The notes beneath the pieces are model-generated. The model saw only the letters and a program-made list of their open reading frames with translations. It was not told the DNA's origin and did no database searches. A stretch of DNA of 45,247 nt. It comes from Azohydromonas aeria. GTDB taxonomy: Bacteria; Pseudomonadota; Gammaproteobacteria; Burkholderiales; Burkholderiaceae_C. The stretch is from positions 1-45,247 of the forward strand of contig NZ_VIDQ01000062.1 of NCBI RefSeq assembly GCF_009760915.1, read 5' to 3'. The first letter of the stretch is position 1. Every line of letters begins with the position of its first letter. Shown piece after piece: positions 38,064 through 45,247 of this stretch. The translations under genes were made by a program, and so were the position numbers.

Positions 38064-39272
38064 ATGAGCGACGTTGAAGTGATCCAGAACCCGTTTGATG
38101 CCATGCCGGGCGCATCGCGCAGCGTGGCCGAGAGTGCCGGCGCACGTGCCGTGCAGGCCCGCGAGAGCGCCGAGGTCATGGCGCTGGCGATGATGGCCAA
38201 GCGTTTCCCGCGCAACGTCATCCAGGCCTGCGACAAGATCCGCAACGCGTTCACGCGGCAGACCCTGGCCGAGAAGGCGCAGTACCAGTACAGCCGCGGC
38301 GGCTCCGACGTGGTGGGGCCGAGCATCCGGGCGGCCGAGGCGATGGCGCAGCAGTGGGGCAACATTTCCAGCGGCTGGCGCGAGATCAGCCGCTATGTCG
38401 GGCCTGACGGCGTGGGCGTGTCCGAGGTTGAAGCCTTCTGTGTGGACTACGAGACCACCAACCGCGAGGTGATCCAGTTCTTCGTGCGCCACTGGCGCGA
38501 GACGAAGGAGGGCGGCTACCGGCTCAAGGGCGAGCGCGACATCTACGAGCTGTGCGCCAACCAGGCCGCGCGCCGCAAGCGCGCCTGCATCCTGGCGCAG
38601 ATCCCGGGCGACGTGACGGAGATGGCAATGGAGCAGGCCAGCGCCACGCTGCGCGCCAAGGCCGACACGTCCCCCGAGGGCATCAAGCGGCTGCTCGACA
38701 CCTTCGCTGTGGAGTTTGGCGTGACGAAGGAACAGATCGAGCGGCGCATCCAGCGCCGCTTCGAGGCGATCCAGCCGGCGCAGGTGGTGGGGCTGAAGCG
38801 CGTCTATGTCAGCCTGCGCGACGAAATGAGCACGGTGGCCGACTGGTTCGAACCGGTCGAAGTGCCGCCGGCGGCGAACGACGCGCAGGGCGAGGGCGCT
38901 GGTGCTGGCGCTGCTGCCCCCGCTGCGAGCGCCACCGACCGGGCCAAGGCGATGCTTCGCGAGCGCGCGAAGCCGCCAGCCGCGGCTGCCACGCCGGCAC
39001 CCGCACCGGCGCGGCCGAAGGCGCCGCCGCCGCAGGCTCGCCATGGTTTCGACGCCGACGCCTTTGCACAGCAAATGCAGCACGCCGCCGACCGGGGCGA
39101 CGGTGAAACGCTCGATGCCCTGGGCGAGCAGCTGCGCGACGTACTCGACGAGGACCTGCGCGCCACGCTCACCGACATGCATGCGCGGCTGCGCGCGGGC
39201 CTGGACCAGCCCCCGCGCCAGCAGCCCGCCACAGCACCGACTCCGCAGCCGCGTCGGCGCACCGCACCCTGA
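38064..39272 (+). CDS. Probable single-strand annealing recombinase (RecT/Rad52-like role)
   Basis: A 402-residue protein. The N-terminal about 270 residues form a compact domain (VMALAMMAKRFPRNVIQACDKI, RGGSDVVGPSIRAAEAMAQQWGN, YELCANQAARRKRACILAQIPG). An Ala/Pro-rich linker and a helical C-terminal domain (about 330-385) follow. Its place directly after a YqaJ-type exonuclease is the usual exo-annealase arrangement on phages and conjugative elements, so I infer annealing activity. Sequence motifs alone do not prove a RecT or Rad52 fold. A GAGCAA stretch before the ATG at 38064 provides a weak ribosome site. Confidence 0.75.
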   Translation: MSDVEVIQNPFDAMPGASRSVAESAGARAVQARESAEVMALAMMAKRFPRNVIQACDKIRNAFTRQTLAEKAQYQYSRGGSDVVGPSIRAAEAMAQQWGNISSGWREISRYVGPDGVGVSEVEAFCVDYETTNREVIQFFVRHWRETKEGGYRLKGERDIYELCANQAARRKRACILAQIPGDVTEMAMEQASATLRAKADTSPEGIKRLLDTFAVEFGVTKEQIERRIQRRFEAIQPAQVVGLKRVYVSLRDEMSTVADWFEPVEVPPAANDAQGEGAGAGAAAPAASATDRAKAMLRERAKPPAAAATPAPAPARPKAPPPQARHGFDADAFAQQMQHAADRGDGETLDALGEQLRDVLDEDLRATLTDMHARLRAGLDQPPRQQPATAPTPQPRRRTAP

Positions 39273-39781
39273 CTACGACGGCCGCCAAATCAAACAGGTT
39301 TCCAGGGCGACACCAGCGGTGGTGGGGCGCTTCTCCTCCCTCCCTCCGACTTCCCACCCCGCGCAGCGCGAGCTGCCGCCCTTTCCTCTTCCGTTTCTCG
39401 TGCCAAGGAAAGTGCCCATGTCCGCCGTTCCTTCTGCCGAGCCCTCTGGCGTGGCCGACCACGGCCGCACCGGCTCCCCTGCCATGCTGCTGGTGTTCAG
39501 GAATGAGCTGCCTTGTGCCAGCCGTTGATCCTCTAGTCAACGATGCGTCCAACGCCGCCGTGCTGAAGGGCATTGAGGCCAGGACAGGGGGCCCGGCTGC
39601 CTTGCTCTACATCGGTGACGAGGCCTGCGCTCCTGGGGTGTTTCACGAAGATCACCAGGGCGGCGACGGCCAGGACCTGCGAGCAAGGTCAGGGTCACCA
39701 CGGTTCCCGAGAACAGCAGAGGCGGACCGCTCCAGGCAAGCGCCTAACATCGGCGGCCCAATCCATCTGAGGGAACAGACC
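39273..39781 (+). other. Leader/intergenic region with SD-masking hairpin and a short ORF
   Basis: No full gene. A pyrimidine-rich leader is followed by CTTTCCT (39381-39387), which can pair with AGGAAAG (39406-39412). That is the ribosome site of an ATG at 39419. The ORF from there is only 36 codons (39419-39528, MSAVPSAEPSGVADHG...) and may be the truncated start of a lost gene. The rest up to 39781 shows no supported gene. Confidence 0.4.
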
Positions 39782-40120
39782 ATGTCAGAGAGCAGCGAGG
39801 AGGCTGCGCCGCCTGAGCGCCCCAAGCGCGGCCGACCGAAGAAGCCCCCTGAACCACCGTTCTACCCGGAGCTTCCGCAACCCACAGGGGAGCAAGTGCG
39901 CGAGCTGCGGCTGCGCATGGGTTGGACACTGAGTTACACCGCCGGCATCCTGGGCCTCACCGACGCCCAGGCGGTCAGCGACATCGAGCGCATGTCGGAG
40001 CGCAAAGGCTCACCGCGCATGCTGAATCTCCGGAGCTGGACGCTGATGCTGCTGGCCGCTGGCGAGCATCCGACGTTCGTCTTGGTAGAGCGGCAGTCGA
40101 GCACGGAGACGCCGGACTGA
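39782..40120 (+). CDS. AT-hook / HTH DNA-binding protein
   Basis: A 112-residue protein. Near residues 13-19 it has KRGRPKKP, a classical AT-hook core (GRP flanked by Lys/Arg) that binds the minor groove of AT-rich DNA. After a Pro-rich linker, residues about 42-75 form an XRE-like HTH (VRELRLRMGWTLSYTAGILGLTDAQAVSDIERM). AGGGAACAG precedes the ATG. It is probably a regulator of the recombination module or a nucleoid-type protein of the element. The upstream open frame is not supported as part of it. Confidence 0.75.
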   Translation: MSESSEEAAPPERPKRGRPKKPPEPPFYPELPQPTGEQVRELRLRMGWTLSYTAGILGLTDAQAVSDIERMSERKGSPRMLNLRSWTLMLLAAGEHPTFVLVERQSSTETPD

Positions 40121-40332
40121 ATAACGGGTTTGCCACCGAGCCTCACTGCCGTGCAGTAGCACGCCACCTTCACGGCGGCACAGGCGCAAGTCAGCCTACA
40201 AAGTTGATGCTCGGAATGGCCGCTACATCCCGGCTCTGCCTTGGAAGCGCAGCCTCCTCGCCGGAGAACTGCCGGCGTTCCTGCACTGTGTCGGGTGACA
40301 TGGCAGCGTCCCGTGCAGTTGCCGTTGCGTCT

Positions 40333-40560
40333 TCAATGCGAGGCTCTACGCCGCGGCACAGGCCAAGCATCGTCCCGGGGCGCCTCGCCCACGACAGCGG
40401 CTAAGTCCCACTGGCCAGTCGTGTCCTCGCACACCAGGATGTAGAAGCCCTCGGCGGTGGCAACCTTCCACCATGTGCGATCCCGGCCATGCCAGCGGTC
40501 ACACACCTCGTTGACCGCCACGCGCCGGGTGCCGAAGTGAACCGCGCCGGGAATCTCGGA
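40333..40560 (-). pseudogene. 3' remnant of a small gene (DUF6504-like) cut by an IS3 element
   Basis: About 70 codons of natural protein sequence (NEVCDRWHGRDRTWWKVATAEGFYILV, in pieces, then TTGQWDLAAVVGE) end at a normal stop. The W-grand pattern (RW...WWKV...G-F-ILV..D-TGQW-L) resembles DUF6504, common on mobile elements; moderate. No start remains: the frame runs into the IS3 fragment at about 40565. Only the C-terminal part is present. Confidence 0.6.
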
Positions 40561-40576
40561 GGCTCGTTGGTGTGAG

Positions 40577-41200
40577 TCAGGCCGGGACGGCCGACTCGGC
40601 GAGTTGACGATGGTAGTTGGCCTCGGCTTCCGCGGGCGGGATGTTGCCGATAGGCTCCAGCAGCCGATGGTGGTTGAACCAGGCCACCCAGGTCAGCGTT
40701 GCCAGCTCAACGGCCTCCTTGCTCTTCCAGGATGAGCGGCGATGGATCACCTCGGCCTTGTACAGCCCGTTGATCGTCTCGGCCAGCGCGTTGTCGTAGG
40801 AGTCGCCCACGCTGCCCACGGACGGCTCGATGCCGGCTTCGGCCAGGCGCTCGGTGTAGCGGATGCTGACGTATTGCGACCCGCGGTCCGAGTGATGCAC
40901 CAGCCGGTCATCCTCGGTGGGCCTGCGCTCGTACAGGGCCTGCTCCAGCGCGTCGAGCACGAAGTCCGTGCGCATGGACGACGACGCCCGCCAGCCCACG
41001 ATGCGCCGGGCGAAGACGTCGATGACGAAGGCCACGTAGACGAACCCTTGCCAGGTCGGCACGTACGTGAAGTCCGAGAGCCACAGCTGGTTGGGCCGCT
41101 CGGCGCGGAACTGCCGCTTGACCTTGTCCGACGGCAAGGACGCGGTCGTGTCAGCCACGGTGGTGCGCACCACCTTGGGGTGGACGGACTCCGCGTGCAA
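40577..41200 (-). pseudogene. 5'-truncated IS3-family transposase (OrfB)
   Basis: About 200 codons of an IS3-type DDE transposase. The integrase core is complete: QLWLSDFTYVPTWQG (first Asp), RLVHHSDRGSQYVS (second Asp) and SYDNALAETINGLYKAE (Glu), followed by the C-terminal WFNHHRLLEPIG. Upstream of KVVRTTVADTT (about 41170) homology ends; OrfA and the N-terminal part of OrfB are missing. The element cannot transpose on its own. Its right side joins a tyrosine-integrase fragment; its left side interrupts the remnant at 40333-40560. Confidence 0.85.
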
Positions 41201-41310
41201 AAAGGTGCGCTTTGAGTCTAGAACGCGTTGCGGGACAAGGACTTACGAAAATTTGAATTACGGCGACAGCAGTTTGGCCGTGTAAATCGGTGCGTTTTTC
41301 GGTGGGAATA

Positions 41311-41865
41311 TCACCGTTTGCCGTGGCCAGAAAACGCCGCGCCGATCTGCCTGGCACGGCGCTCGTCGTCGGCGTGCAGGTACAGCGACGTGGTGGACAC
41401 CGACGCGTGGCGCAGGTTGTCGCGCACTGTGGTCAGGCCGGCGCCGGACTCAAGAGCAAACGAGGCGTGGCTGTGGCGAAGCCAGTGCGGAGAGGCCCGG
41501 CTCAGCTTCTCGGCCAGCGCCGGATTGACGTCGGCGAGCACTGCGGCCGCGGTCGAGAAGAAGCGCTTCATCGCCGCCCACAGCCGCCTGGCCGTGATGC
41601 CGTCCTCGCCATCGAGGCTGCCCAGCAGCGGCGTGCGCGGGTCCCACTTCGCCGGGCTCACCGGCAGTCTGCGCTGCACCAGGTAAGTCTCCAGCGCGCC
41701 GCGCGCGATGGGGGGCAGCACCACCTTGCCGGCCTTGCTGCCCTTGCCGACCACATGCAGCCAGGCATCGCCGCCGGTGTCGCTCTCGATATTGCCCAGC
41801 GTAGCGCCCACCAGCTCGCTGGCGCGCAGCCCGGTGCCGAAGCCGAAGTCCAGCACGAAACGCAT
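41311..41865 (-). pseudogene. Catalytic C-terminal part of a tyrosine integrase
   Basis: About 184 codons carrying the phage-integrase catalytic domain: TGLRASELVG (first Arg), HWLRHSHASF (His-x-x-Arg) and TSLYLHADD (nucleophilic Tyr). The frame stays sensible upstream to about 41910 (HAWSYGWEPRAAQ), but the N-terminal core-binding domain is absent. It may be the fossil integrase of an island or integrated element. On the left it ends with a normal stop at 41311; on the right it gives way to IS110-type sequence. Confidence 0.82.
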
Positions 41866-41910
41866 GCGCTGCGCCGCGCGTGGCTCCCACCCGTACGACC
41901 ATGCATGGAC

Positions 41911-42182
41911 GCCCCCGAAGATGCCAGGCGTTCTTTCAACGACAGCTTGAAAGGAAGATTGCAGCTATGCATTCGGACTTCATGCAGGTAGTGGGCCTGC
42001 GGTCCCCGATGGAATGCGCTGGTCGGTTCCCCATTACTCTATTGCACTCGAAGTGCGTGGTCGTACACGGGCTTCACCAACCACGGTCTAACCTGTCGTG
42101 CCATCGTGTCGTGATCGCCTGAGCAATCGTGGTGGGAATCTCCTTGTGTAGTCAGTAAGTTGAGCCTGCGTAGCCGGCTCGA
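41911..42182. other. Junction DNA between the integrase fragment and the IS110-type remnant
   Basis: About 270 bp without a recognisable gene. It probably contains the left end of the interrupted IS110-type element and the broken upstream part of the integrase gene. Confidence 0.4.
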
Positions 42183-42325
42183 TTACGTGGCAGCCAATGC
42201 TGACGCGTAATCGGGTCGGAACTCCCGGTCGTTGGCCAGCAGCGCCCAGATCACACGAGCGTTTTTGTTTGCCAGCGCAACGCAAGCTATGTTGGGGTGT
42301 CGACGATCAGCCAAGTTACCAACCC
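42183..42325 (-). pseudogene. C-terminal piece of an IS110-type transposase interrupted by IS66
   Basis: Read on the minus strand this piece encodes NLADRRHPNIACVALANKN, then ARVIWALLAND and a stop at 42183-42185. That is the typical C-terminus of an IS110/IS1111 transposase (N-A-VALANK-AR--WA-L). The rest of the gene lies on the other side of the IS66 element (44959-45150). Joining both pieces at the target duplication keeps the frame. Confidence 0.88.
42318..42325. repeat. Left copy of the IS66 target-site duplication
   Basis: ACCAACCC directly abuts the left end of the IS66 element (which begins GTAAGCGGTC). The same 8 bp occur at 44959-44966 on the other side. IS66-family elements make 8-bp duplications. 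Confidence 0.9.
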
Positions 42326-42395
42326 GTAAGCGGTCTTTCATACCCGTCCTGGCGGACGGCGGCAGGATGCGCTCACTGCCAGACGGCAGCGGCGG

Positions 42396-44003
42396 TCAGC
42401 TCGCCGCCGGTCCGAGGTTCCAGGGCAGCAGCGCCTCGTAGTCGTCCACGGTCTTGGCCTTGGGCAACTCGGTCAGCAACCGGCGCAGGTACCAGTAACC
42501 GTCGATGCCGTTGGCAATGCAGGTCTGCAGCAGCGAGTACAGGTTCGCGCTGGCATTGGCGCCGGCCACTGTGTCGTTGAAGAGCCATGCCCGTCTGCCG
42601 ACTACGAACGGACGGATGGCGTTCTCGCACACATTGTTATCTATGGGGTAGTTGCCATCGTCAACGTAGCGCCTGAGCTTGGACCACTGTCCATGGGCAT
42701 AGTGCAGCGCCTTGCCCAGCAGTGACTTGGGCATCACTGTGTGCAGCTTGGCCAGCAAGAGGCGCTCGATCTCGTCGAGGATCGGGACGCTTTGCTGCTG
42801 ACGCCGCTCCTTCAGTGTGCTGGCACTGAGCTTTTCTTTCCGGGCCACCGACTCAACGTGGTACAGCCGCCCGATGAGGTCCATGAACTGCACGGCCACC
42901 TGGTCGGGGCCGCGCTTGTCCTTGGCCAAGGCCTCCACTGCGTCGTTAAACCGCCTCCGGCAATGTGCCCAGCATGCCAAGTGCACGAGCTTGTTGGCCG
43001 TGGCGACGTTGTCGTAGGGGTCGTAGCCGTCGCTCATCAGCACGCTGCCCGCCTGCACGCCGGCGTAGAGGTCCAGCGCCGTCTGCGCACTGCGTGACGG
43101 CGAGTAGGCGAAGAGCCGGATCGGCGGCCCGGTGCCGTCGGACCCCGAGCCTTCGGTCATCTGCACCCACATGTAGCTCTTGGCCTGCGCCTTGCGTCCG
43201 GGCTCCTTGAGCACCTGGACCACGGTTTCGTCGCCGTAGATCAGCGGCGCCTCCAGCAGCCGGTCGCGCATGAGGTTGATGACGGGCTGCACTTCCCGGC
43301 CGACACGCACGACGCCGGCAGCCATCGTGTTGCGCGCCATGTCGTTGCCGCCGAAGCGCCCCAGCAGCGCTGCCTGGCGGTACAGCGGTAGGCCGTCGAG
43401 GTATTTGGAGGTGATGACCCAGGACAGCAGCCCCTCGGTGAATAGCCCCTTGGGGATGATCTGCGGGGGCTTGGGTGCCAAGCGTAGGCCGCCATCACAG
43501 CACGGGCAGGCGTACTTCACCCGCTCGTGGCGGATGACGCGCACCTGCTGCGGGATGATGTCGAGCTGCTCGCTGGCCTCCACGCCGATCTCTTGCAGCG
43601 TGGCGCCGTCATGCGGGCACACACGTTCGGACTCGGGCAGCTCGTGGCGCACGACTTCCCGCGGCAGTGCCGGGTCCAGCGGCTTGCGACCGCGCTTGGC
43701 GCGCTTGTGTGCCGGCACGTCGACGCTGTCGCCGTCTTCAGCTACGGCCTCTTCAGCGGCCGGGGCAGCGCCGGCGCCGAGCTCCTCGGCTTCGTTGAAG
43801 AACAGGTCCTTCTGCTCGGTGCCGCGGACCTCGCTCTTGGCAGCGAAGAGCTGCCGCTTGAACCGGTTGAGCTGCTCCTGCAGCAGGTCACGCTCGGTGC
43901 GCACCACGCGCAGCTCGCCCACCAGCGCCTCGTTGCGGCGCGCAGCCTCGGCCAGTGCCTGCTGCAGGGCCTGGAACTCTTCGGCGCTGGGCATCTGCTG
44001 CAT
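42396..44003 (-). CDS. tnpC: IS66 transposase TnpC
   Basis: The 535-residue DDE transposase of the element. A coiled-coil N-terminus (EFQALQQALAEAARR) is followed by a Zn-binding block (CPHDGATL, CPCCDGG) and the catalytic core: IYGDETVVQV, then SVLMSDGYDPY, and the Glu in NNVCENAIRPFVVGRR. The C-terminal IS66_C block (LYSLLQTCIANGIDGYWYL) is present. The length is normal for the family, with no frameshift. Confidence 0.97.
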   Translation of the reverse strand: MQQMPSAEEFQALQQALAEAARRNEALVGELRVVRTERDLLQEQLNRFKRQLFAAKSEVRGTEQKDLFFNEAEELGAGAAPAAEEAVAEDGDSVDVPAHKRAKRGRKPLDPALPREVVRHELPESERVCPHDGATLQEIGVEASEQLDIIPQQVRVIRHERVKYACPCCDGGLRLAPKPPQIIPKGLFTEGLLSWVITSKYLDGLPLYRQAALLGRFGGNDMARNTMAAGVVRVGREVQPVINLMRDRLLEAPLIYGDETVVQVLKEPGRKAQAKSYMWVQMTEGSGSDGTGPPIRLFAYSPSRSAQTALDLYAGVQAGSVLMSDGYDPYDNVATANKLVHLACWAHCRRRFNDAVEALAKDKRGPDQVAVQFMDLIGRLYHVESVARKEKLSASTLKERRQQQSVPILDEIERLLLAKLHTVMPKSLLGKALHYAHGQWSKLRRYVDDGNYPIDNNVCENAIRPFVVGRRAWLFNDTVAGANASANLYSLLQTCIANGIDGYWYLRRLLTELPKAKTVDDYEALLPWNLGPAAS

Positions 44004-44115
44004 CGGCGGCGTTGTTCTCGTGGCGTCGGGCTGTGCCGGTGGGACGCCCTATTGTGCGAGAACATTGCCGTGGCCGGTGACGCTTCAACGCCACGGCCGT
44101 GCTGCTCACCGTGCG

Positions 44116-44466
44116 TCAGCCGACGTGCTCGTACACCCGCTGCGGATGCCGTCTTACGGCGGCCACGTTGATGCCCTCCAGCAGCCAGTGCAGCTGCTCC
44201 ACCGTCAGCGTCGGCACCGCCGCCTCGTCGGGCCAGATGAACTTGTCGGCCTCGAGCCGCTTGAGAAGGAGCCAGAACCCGTTGCGATCCCAACCCAAGA
44301 TTTTTACCCGGGTGCGCCGTTGGTTGCGGAACACGTACACGCACTCGGCGAACGGGTTGAGCCCCAGCGACTGCTCCACCAGCAGCGCCAGGCCGTTGAT
44401 GCCCATGCGGAAGTCCACGGACGGGCGGTGCAGGTAAACCTTCAGCCCTTCGTTGAAGCGGAACAC
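44116..44466 (-). CDS. tnpB: IS66 Orf2 protein TnpB
   Basis: A 116-residue accessory protein of IS66 elements. I chose the GTG at 44466 (VFRFNEGLKVYLHR), which fits the family start; upstream codons would only add residues that overlap tnpA. The conserved VDFRMGINGLALLVEQ, VYVFRNQRR and ILGWDRNGFWLLLKRLE blocks are all there. The protein is required for efficient transposition together with TnpA, but its exact role is not settled. Confidence 0.95.
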   Translation of the reverse strand: MFRFNEGLKVYLHRPSVDFRMGINGLALLVEQSLGLNPFAECVYVFRNQRRTRVKILGWDRNGFWLLLKRLEADKFIWPDEAAVPTLTVEQLHWLLEGINVAAVRRHPQRVYEHVG

Positions 44467-44876
44467 CGCACCCTCCCCAAGGCCTCGATCACGCTGCACG
44501 CCTGCCCCAGATCGCAGCCGCGCAGGTCCAGCACGACGCCGTTGGGCAGCCGCGCCTGCAGGTTCACCACGGGCTCGACCGCGGCCGGCTCAGCGGGCTC
44601 TATGCGCACCGGCACGAAGTCCGATGCCTGGGCCTGCACGATCTCGCCGCTGGGCGGGGTGCTCTGTGCCACTGAGCGTTCGTGCTGCCGTACCCAGCTG
44701 GCGAGCTGGTTGGCATTGACGCCACATGCGCGGGCGATCTTGGCCAGCGACGCGCCCGGCTCGCGGCACGCCAGGATCAACTCGTGCTTGGCTGCCTCGT
44801 CGTAAATGCTGCGCCCGTCACGCTTGCGGCCGATGACCAGCCGCTGCGCCAACTCGGAAAGATGACTGTCTGACAT
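44442..44876 (-). CDS. tnpA: IS66 Orf1 protein TnpA
   Basis: A 144-residue DNA-binding accessory protein. The N-terminal HTH (SIYDEAAKHELILACREPG, SLAKIARACGVNANQLASWV) is followed by a variable linker and the short conserved C-terminal block (GVVLDLRGCD). Its end overlaps tnpB by about 25 nt, as is usual in this family. A 9-bp inverted repeat lies right at its start and may be a self-control site. Confidence 0.94.
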   Translation of the reverse strand: MSDSHLSELAQRLVIGRKRDGRSIYDEAAKHELILACREPGASLAKIARACGVNANQLASWVRQHERSVAQSTPPSGEIVQAQASDFVPVRIEPAEPAAVEPVVNLQARLPNGVVLDLRGCDLGQACSVIEALGRVRCSASTKG

Positions 44877-44877
44877 T

Positions 44878-44905
44878 ACGTGCCCATCTGCCTACGTGGG
44901 CACGT
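44878..44905. promoter_or_regulatory. Inverted repeat at the tnpA start
   Basis: ACGTGCCCA and TGGGCACGT form perfect 9-bp arms around a 10-nt centre, immediately before the tnpA ATG. In the transcript it would form a hairpin over the ribosome site. As DNA it could be a TnpA-binding operator. Either would limit transposase expression. Confidence 0.55.
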
Positions 44906-44958
44906 ACCTTCTCAACAGCTGCTGCCGGTTTCAAGGGCGTCGTTGATTGATCGCATAC

Positions 44959-44966
44959 ACCAACCC
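44959..44966. repeat. Right copy of the IS66 target-site duplication
   Basis: ACCAACCC, identical to 42318-42325, abuts the right end of the IS66 element (GCATAC at its edge). Together the copies define the insertion point within the IS110-type gene. Confidence 0.9.
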
Positions 44967-45150
44967 AGCTGAGCGTTATCTTCTTTGCTCGTTCAAGGGC
45001 ATACATGACTGAGCGGGCACCATGGATGAGCAACGTGCGCAGGTAGCGATCACCGCGCTTGCTTATTCCCAGCAAGACGTTCTTGCCTCCACTGGAGTGC
45101 TGCTTTGGCACCAAGCCCAGCTGAGGTGCCCCTCGTTTTTCGCCTTCCAA
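44959..45150 (-). pseudogene. Upstream piece of the IS66-interrupted IS110-type transposase
   Basis: On the minus strand: APQLGLVPKQHSSGGK, LLGISKRGDRYLRTLLI, HGARSVMYALERAKK and ITLSWVG up to the IS66 insertion. This is the C-terminal transposase_20 domain of an IS110-type protein with its catalytic-type Ser. It continues in frame at 42317 once the IS66 element and one duplication copy are removed. The N-terminal DEDD domain is missing; the piece joins IS3-type sequence at about 45150-45160. Confidence 0.88.
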
Positions 45151-45160
45151 CTGGCCGCTC

Positions 45161-45247
45161 TTATGCCGCCTTCGGCTGCTGAGCTTGCTGCTTGCTGATC
45201 CAGCTTTGCAGGAACTCCTGCGGTGAGCAGTAGCCCAACGTGGAGTG
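45161..45247 (-). pseudogene. C-terminal fragment of another IS3-type transposase at the window edge
   Basis: The minus strand reads HSTLGYCSPQEFLQSWI, then SKQQAQQPKAA and a TAA stop. HSTLGY-SP-EF is the hallmark end of IS3-family OrfB. The rest lies beyond the window, so I cannot tell whether this element is complete. It differs from the IS3 fragment at 40577-41200. Confidence 0.85.

Larger units (their letters stand above)
42326..44958. mobile_element. Complete IS66-family insertion sequence
   Basis: A 2633-bp element with the IS66 gene order tnpA-tnpB-tnpC on the minus strand. The left end reads GTAAGCGGTC and the right end, on the opposite strand, GTATGCGATC: 8 of the first 10 bases agree, with the GTA-GCG start known for this family. 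Flanking 8-bp duplications (ACCAACCC) are identical, so the insertion is recent or at least undisturbed. It sits within an IS110-type transposase gene. All three ORFs are intact, so it may be active. Confidence 0.93.

Noticed and set aside
39503..39781. N-terminal extension of the AT-hook protein
   Set aside because: A frame is open, but a good ribosome site precedes the ATG at 39782 and the extension has no recognisable features.
42396..44003. Plus-strand open frames across the IS66 transposase
   Set aside because: All are antisense to tnpC and without motifs.
1..45247. CRISPR array, rRNA or tRNA genes
   Set aside because: No regularly spaced repeat series and no tRNA- or rRNA-like sequence was noticed on either strand.

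Overview
The window is GC-rich DNA of the kind found in Burkholderiales (Comamonadaceae-like betaproteobacteria). Its core is the backbone of a self-transmissible element, either a conjugative plasmid or an integrated/ICE-like relative. A VirB/VirD4 transfer operon, a replication gene, a ParA/ParB partition operon and a MOBP-type relaxase lie next to each other. The surrounding DNA is accessory and increasingly broken by insertion sequences toward the right edge. Assignment to this bacterial group is inference from protein style and codon use, not from a marker gene.

Layout. 1-2450 (+): a flank with a DUF6710-like gene, a small lipoprotein and a membrane protein whose 3' end looks cut off where the transfer operon begins. 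19964-2441 (-): one very compact operon of 17 genes. In transcription order these are a TrbM-like secreted protein, VirB1, B2, B3, B4, a secreted protein of unknown role, B6, B5, B8, B9, B10, B11, VirD4, an OmpA-domain lipoprotein, a 1051-residue LPD7 protein, TraX and a small membrane protein. Most junctions are 4-nt overlaps, so the set is translationally coupled. A divergent HTH gene (20135-20614) sits at the operon head and is the obvious candidate regulator. 21005-22096: a winged-helix replication protein, preceded by 390 bp that may hold the origin. 22446-24684: a ParS/Xre-type antitoxin-like gene, parA and a KorB-like parB, coupled end to end. 24807-26350: a relaxosome accessory gene and the relaxase, with a candidate oriT just upstream.

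26350-34080 is an accessory stretch. It holds small hypothetical genes, an HTH regulator with two matching operator-like sites, a pseudogene with an in-frame stop codon, a 15-codon ssb remnant, an intact Xre-RES toxin-antitoxin pair (28938-29998), a GNAT-like protein coupled to a tiny ORF, a GGDEF domain remnant, a surface-adhesin-E-like secreted protein, and a 120-bp block with three strong hairpins. 34536-35570 is an IS110-family transposase that separates this part from a second module (35733-40120). That module has a YqaJ-type exonuclease and a probable single-strand annealing protein, a common pairing on conjugative elements. It ends with an AT-hook/HTH protein.

40333-45247 is a graveyard of mobile DNA: a 3' gene remnant cut by a 5'-truncated IS3 transposase, the catalytic end of a tyrosine integrase, a complete 2633-bp IS66 element, and a second IS3 fragment at the edge. 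The IS66 element sits inside an older IS110-type transposase. Its 8-bp target duplication is intact, and removing the element restores the interrupted reading frame exactly.

The transfer, partition and replication genes together suffice in outline for maintenance and conjugation. The most unusual points are the antitoxin-like gene built into the partition operon while its paralogue guards a RES toxin, the modular LPD7 protein, the annealase/exonuclease pair whose nuclease lacks a canonical catalytic glutamate, and the triple-hairpin block.
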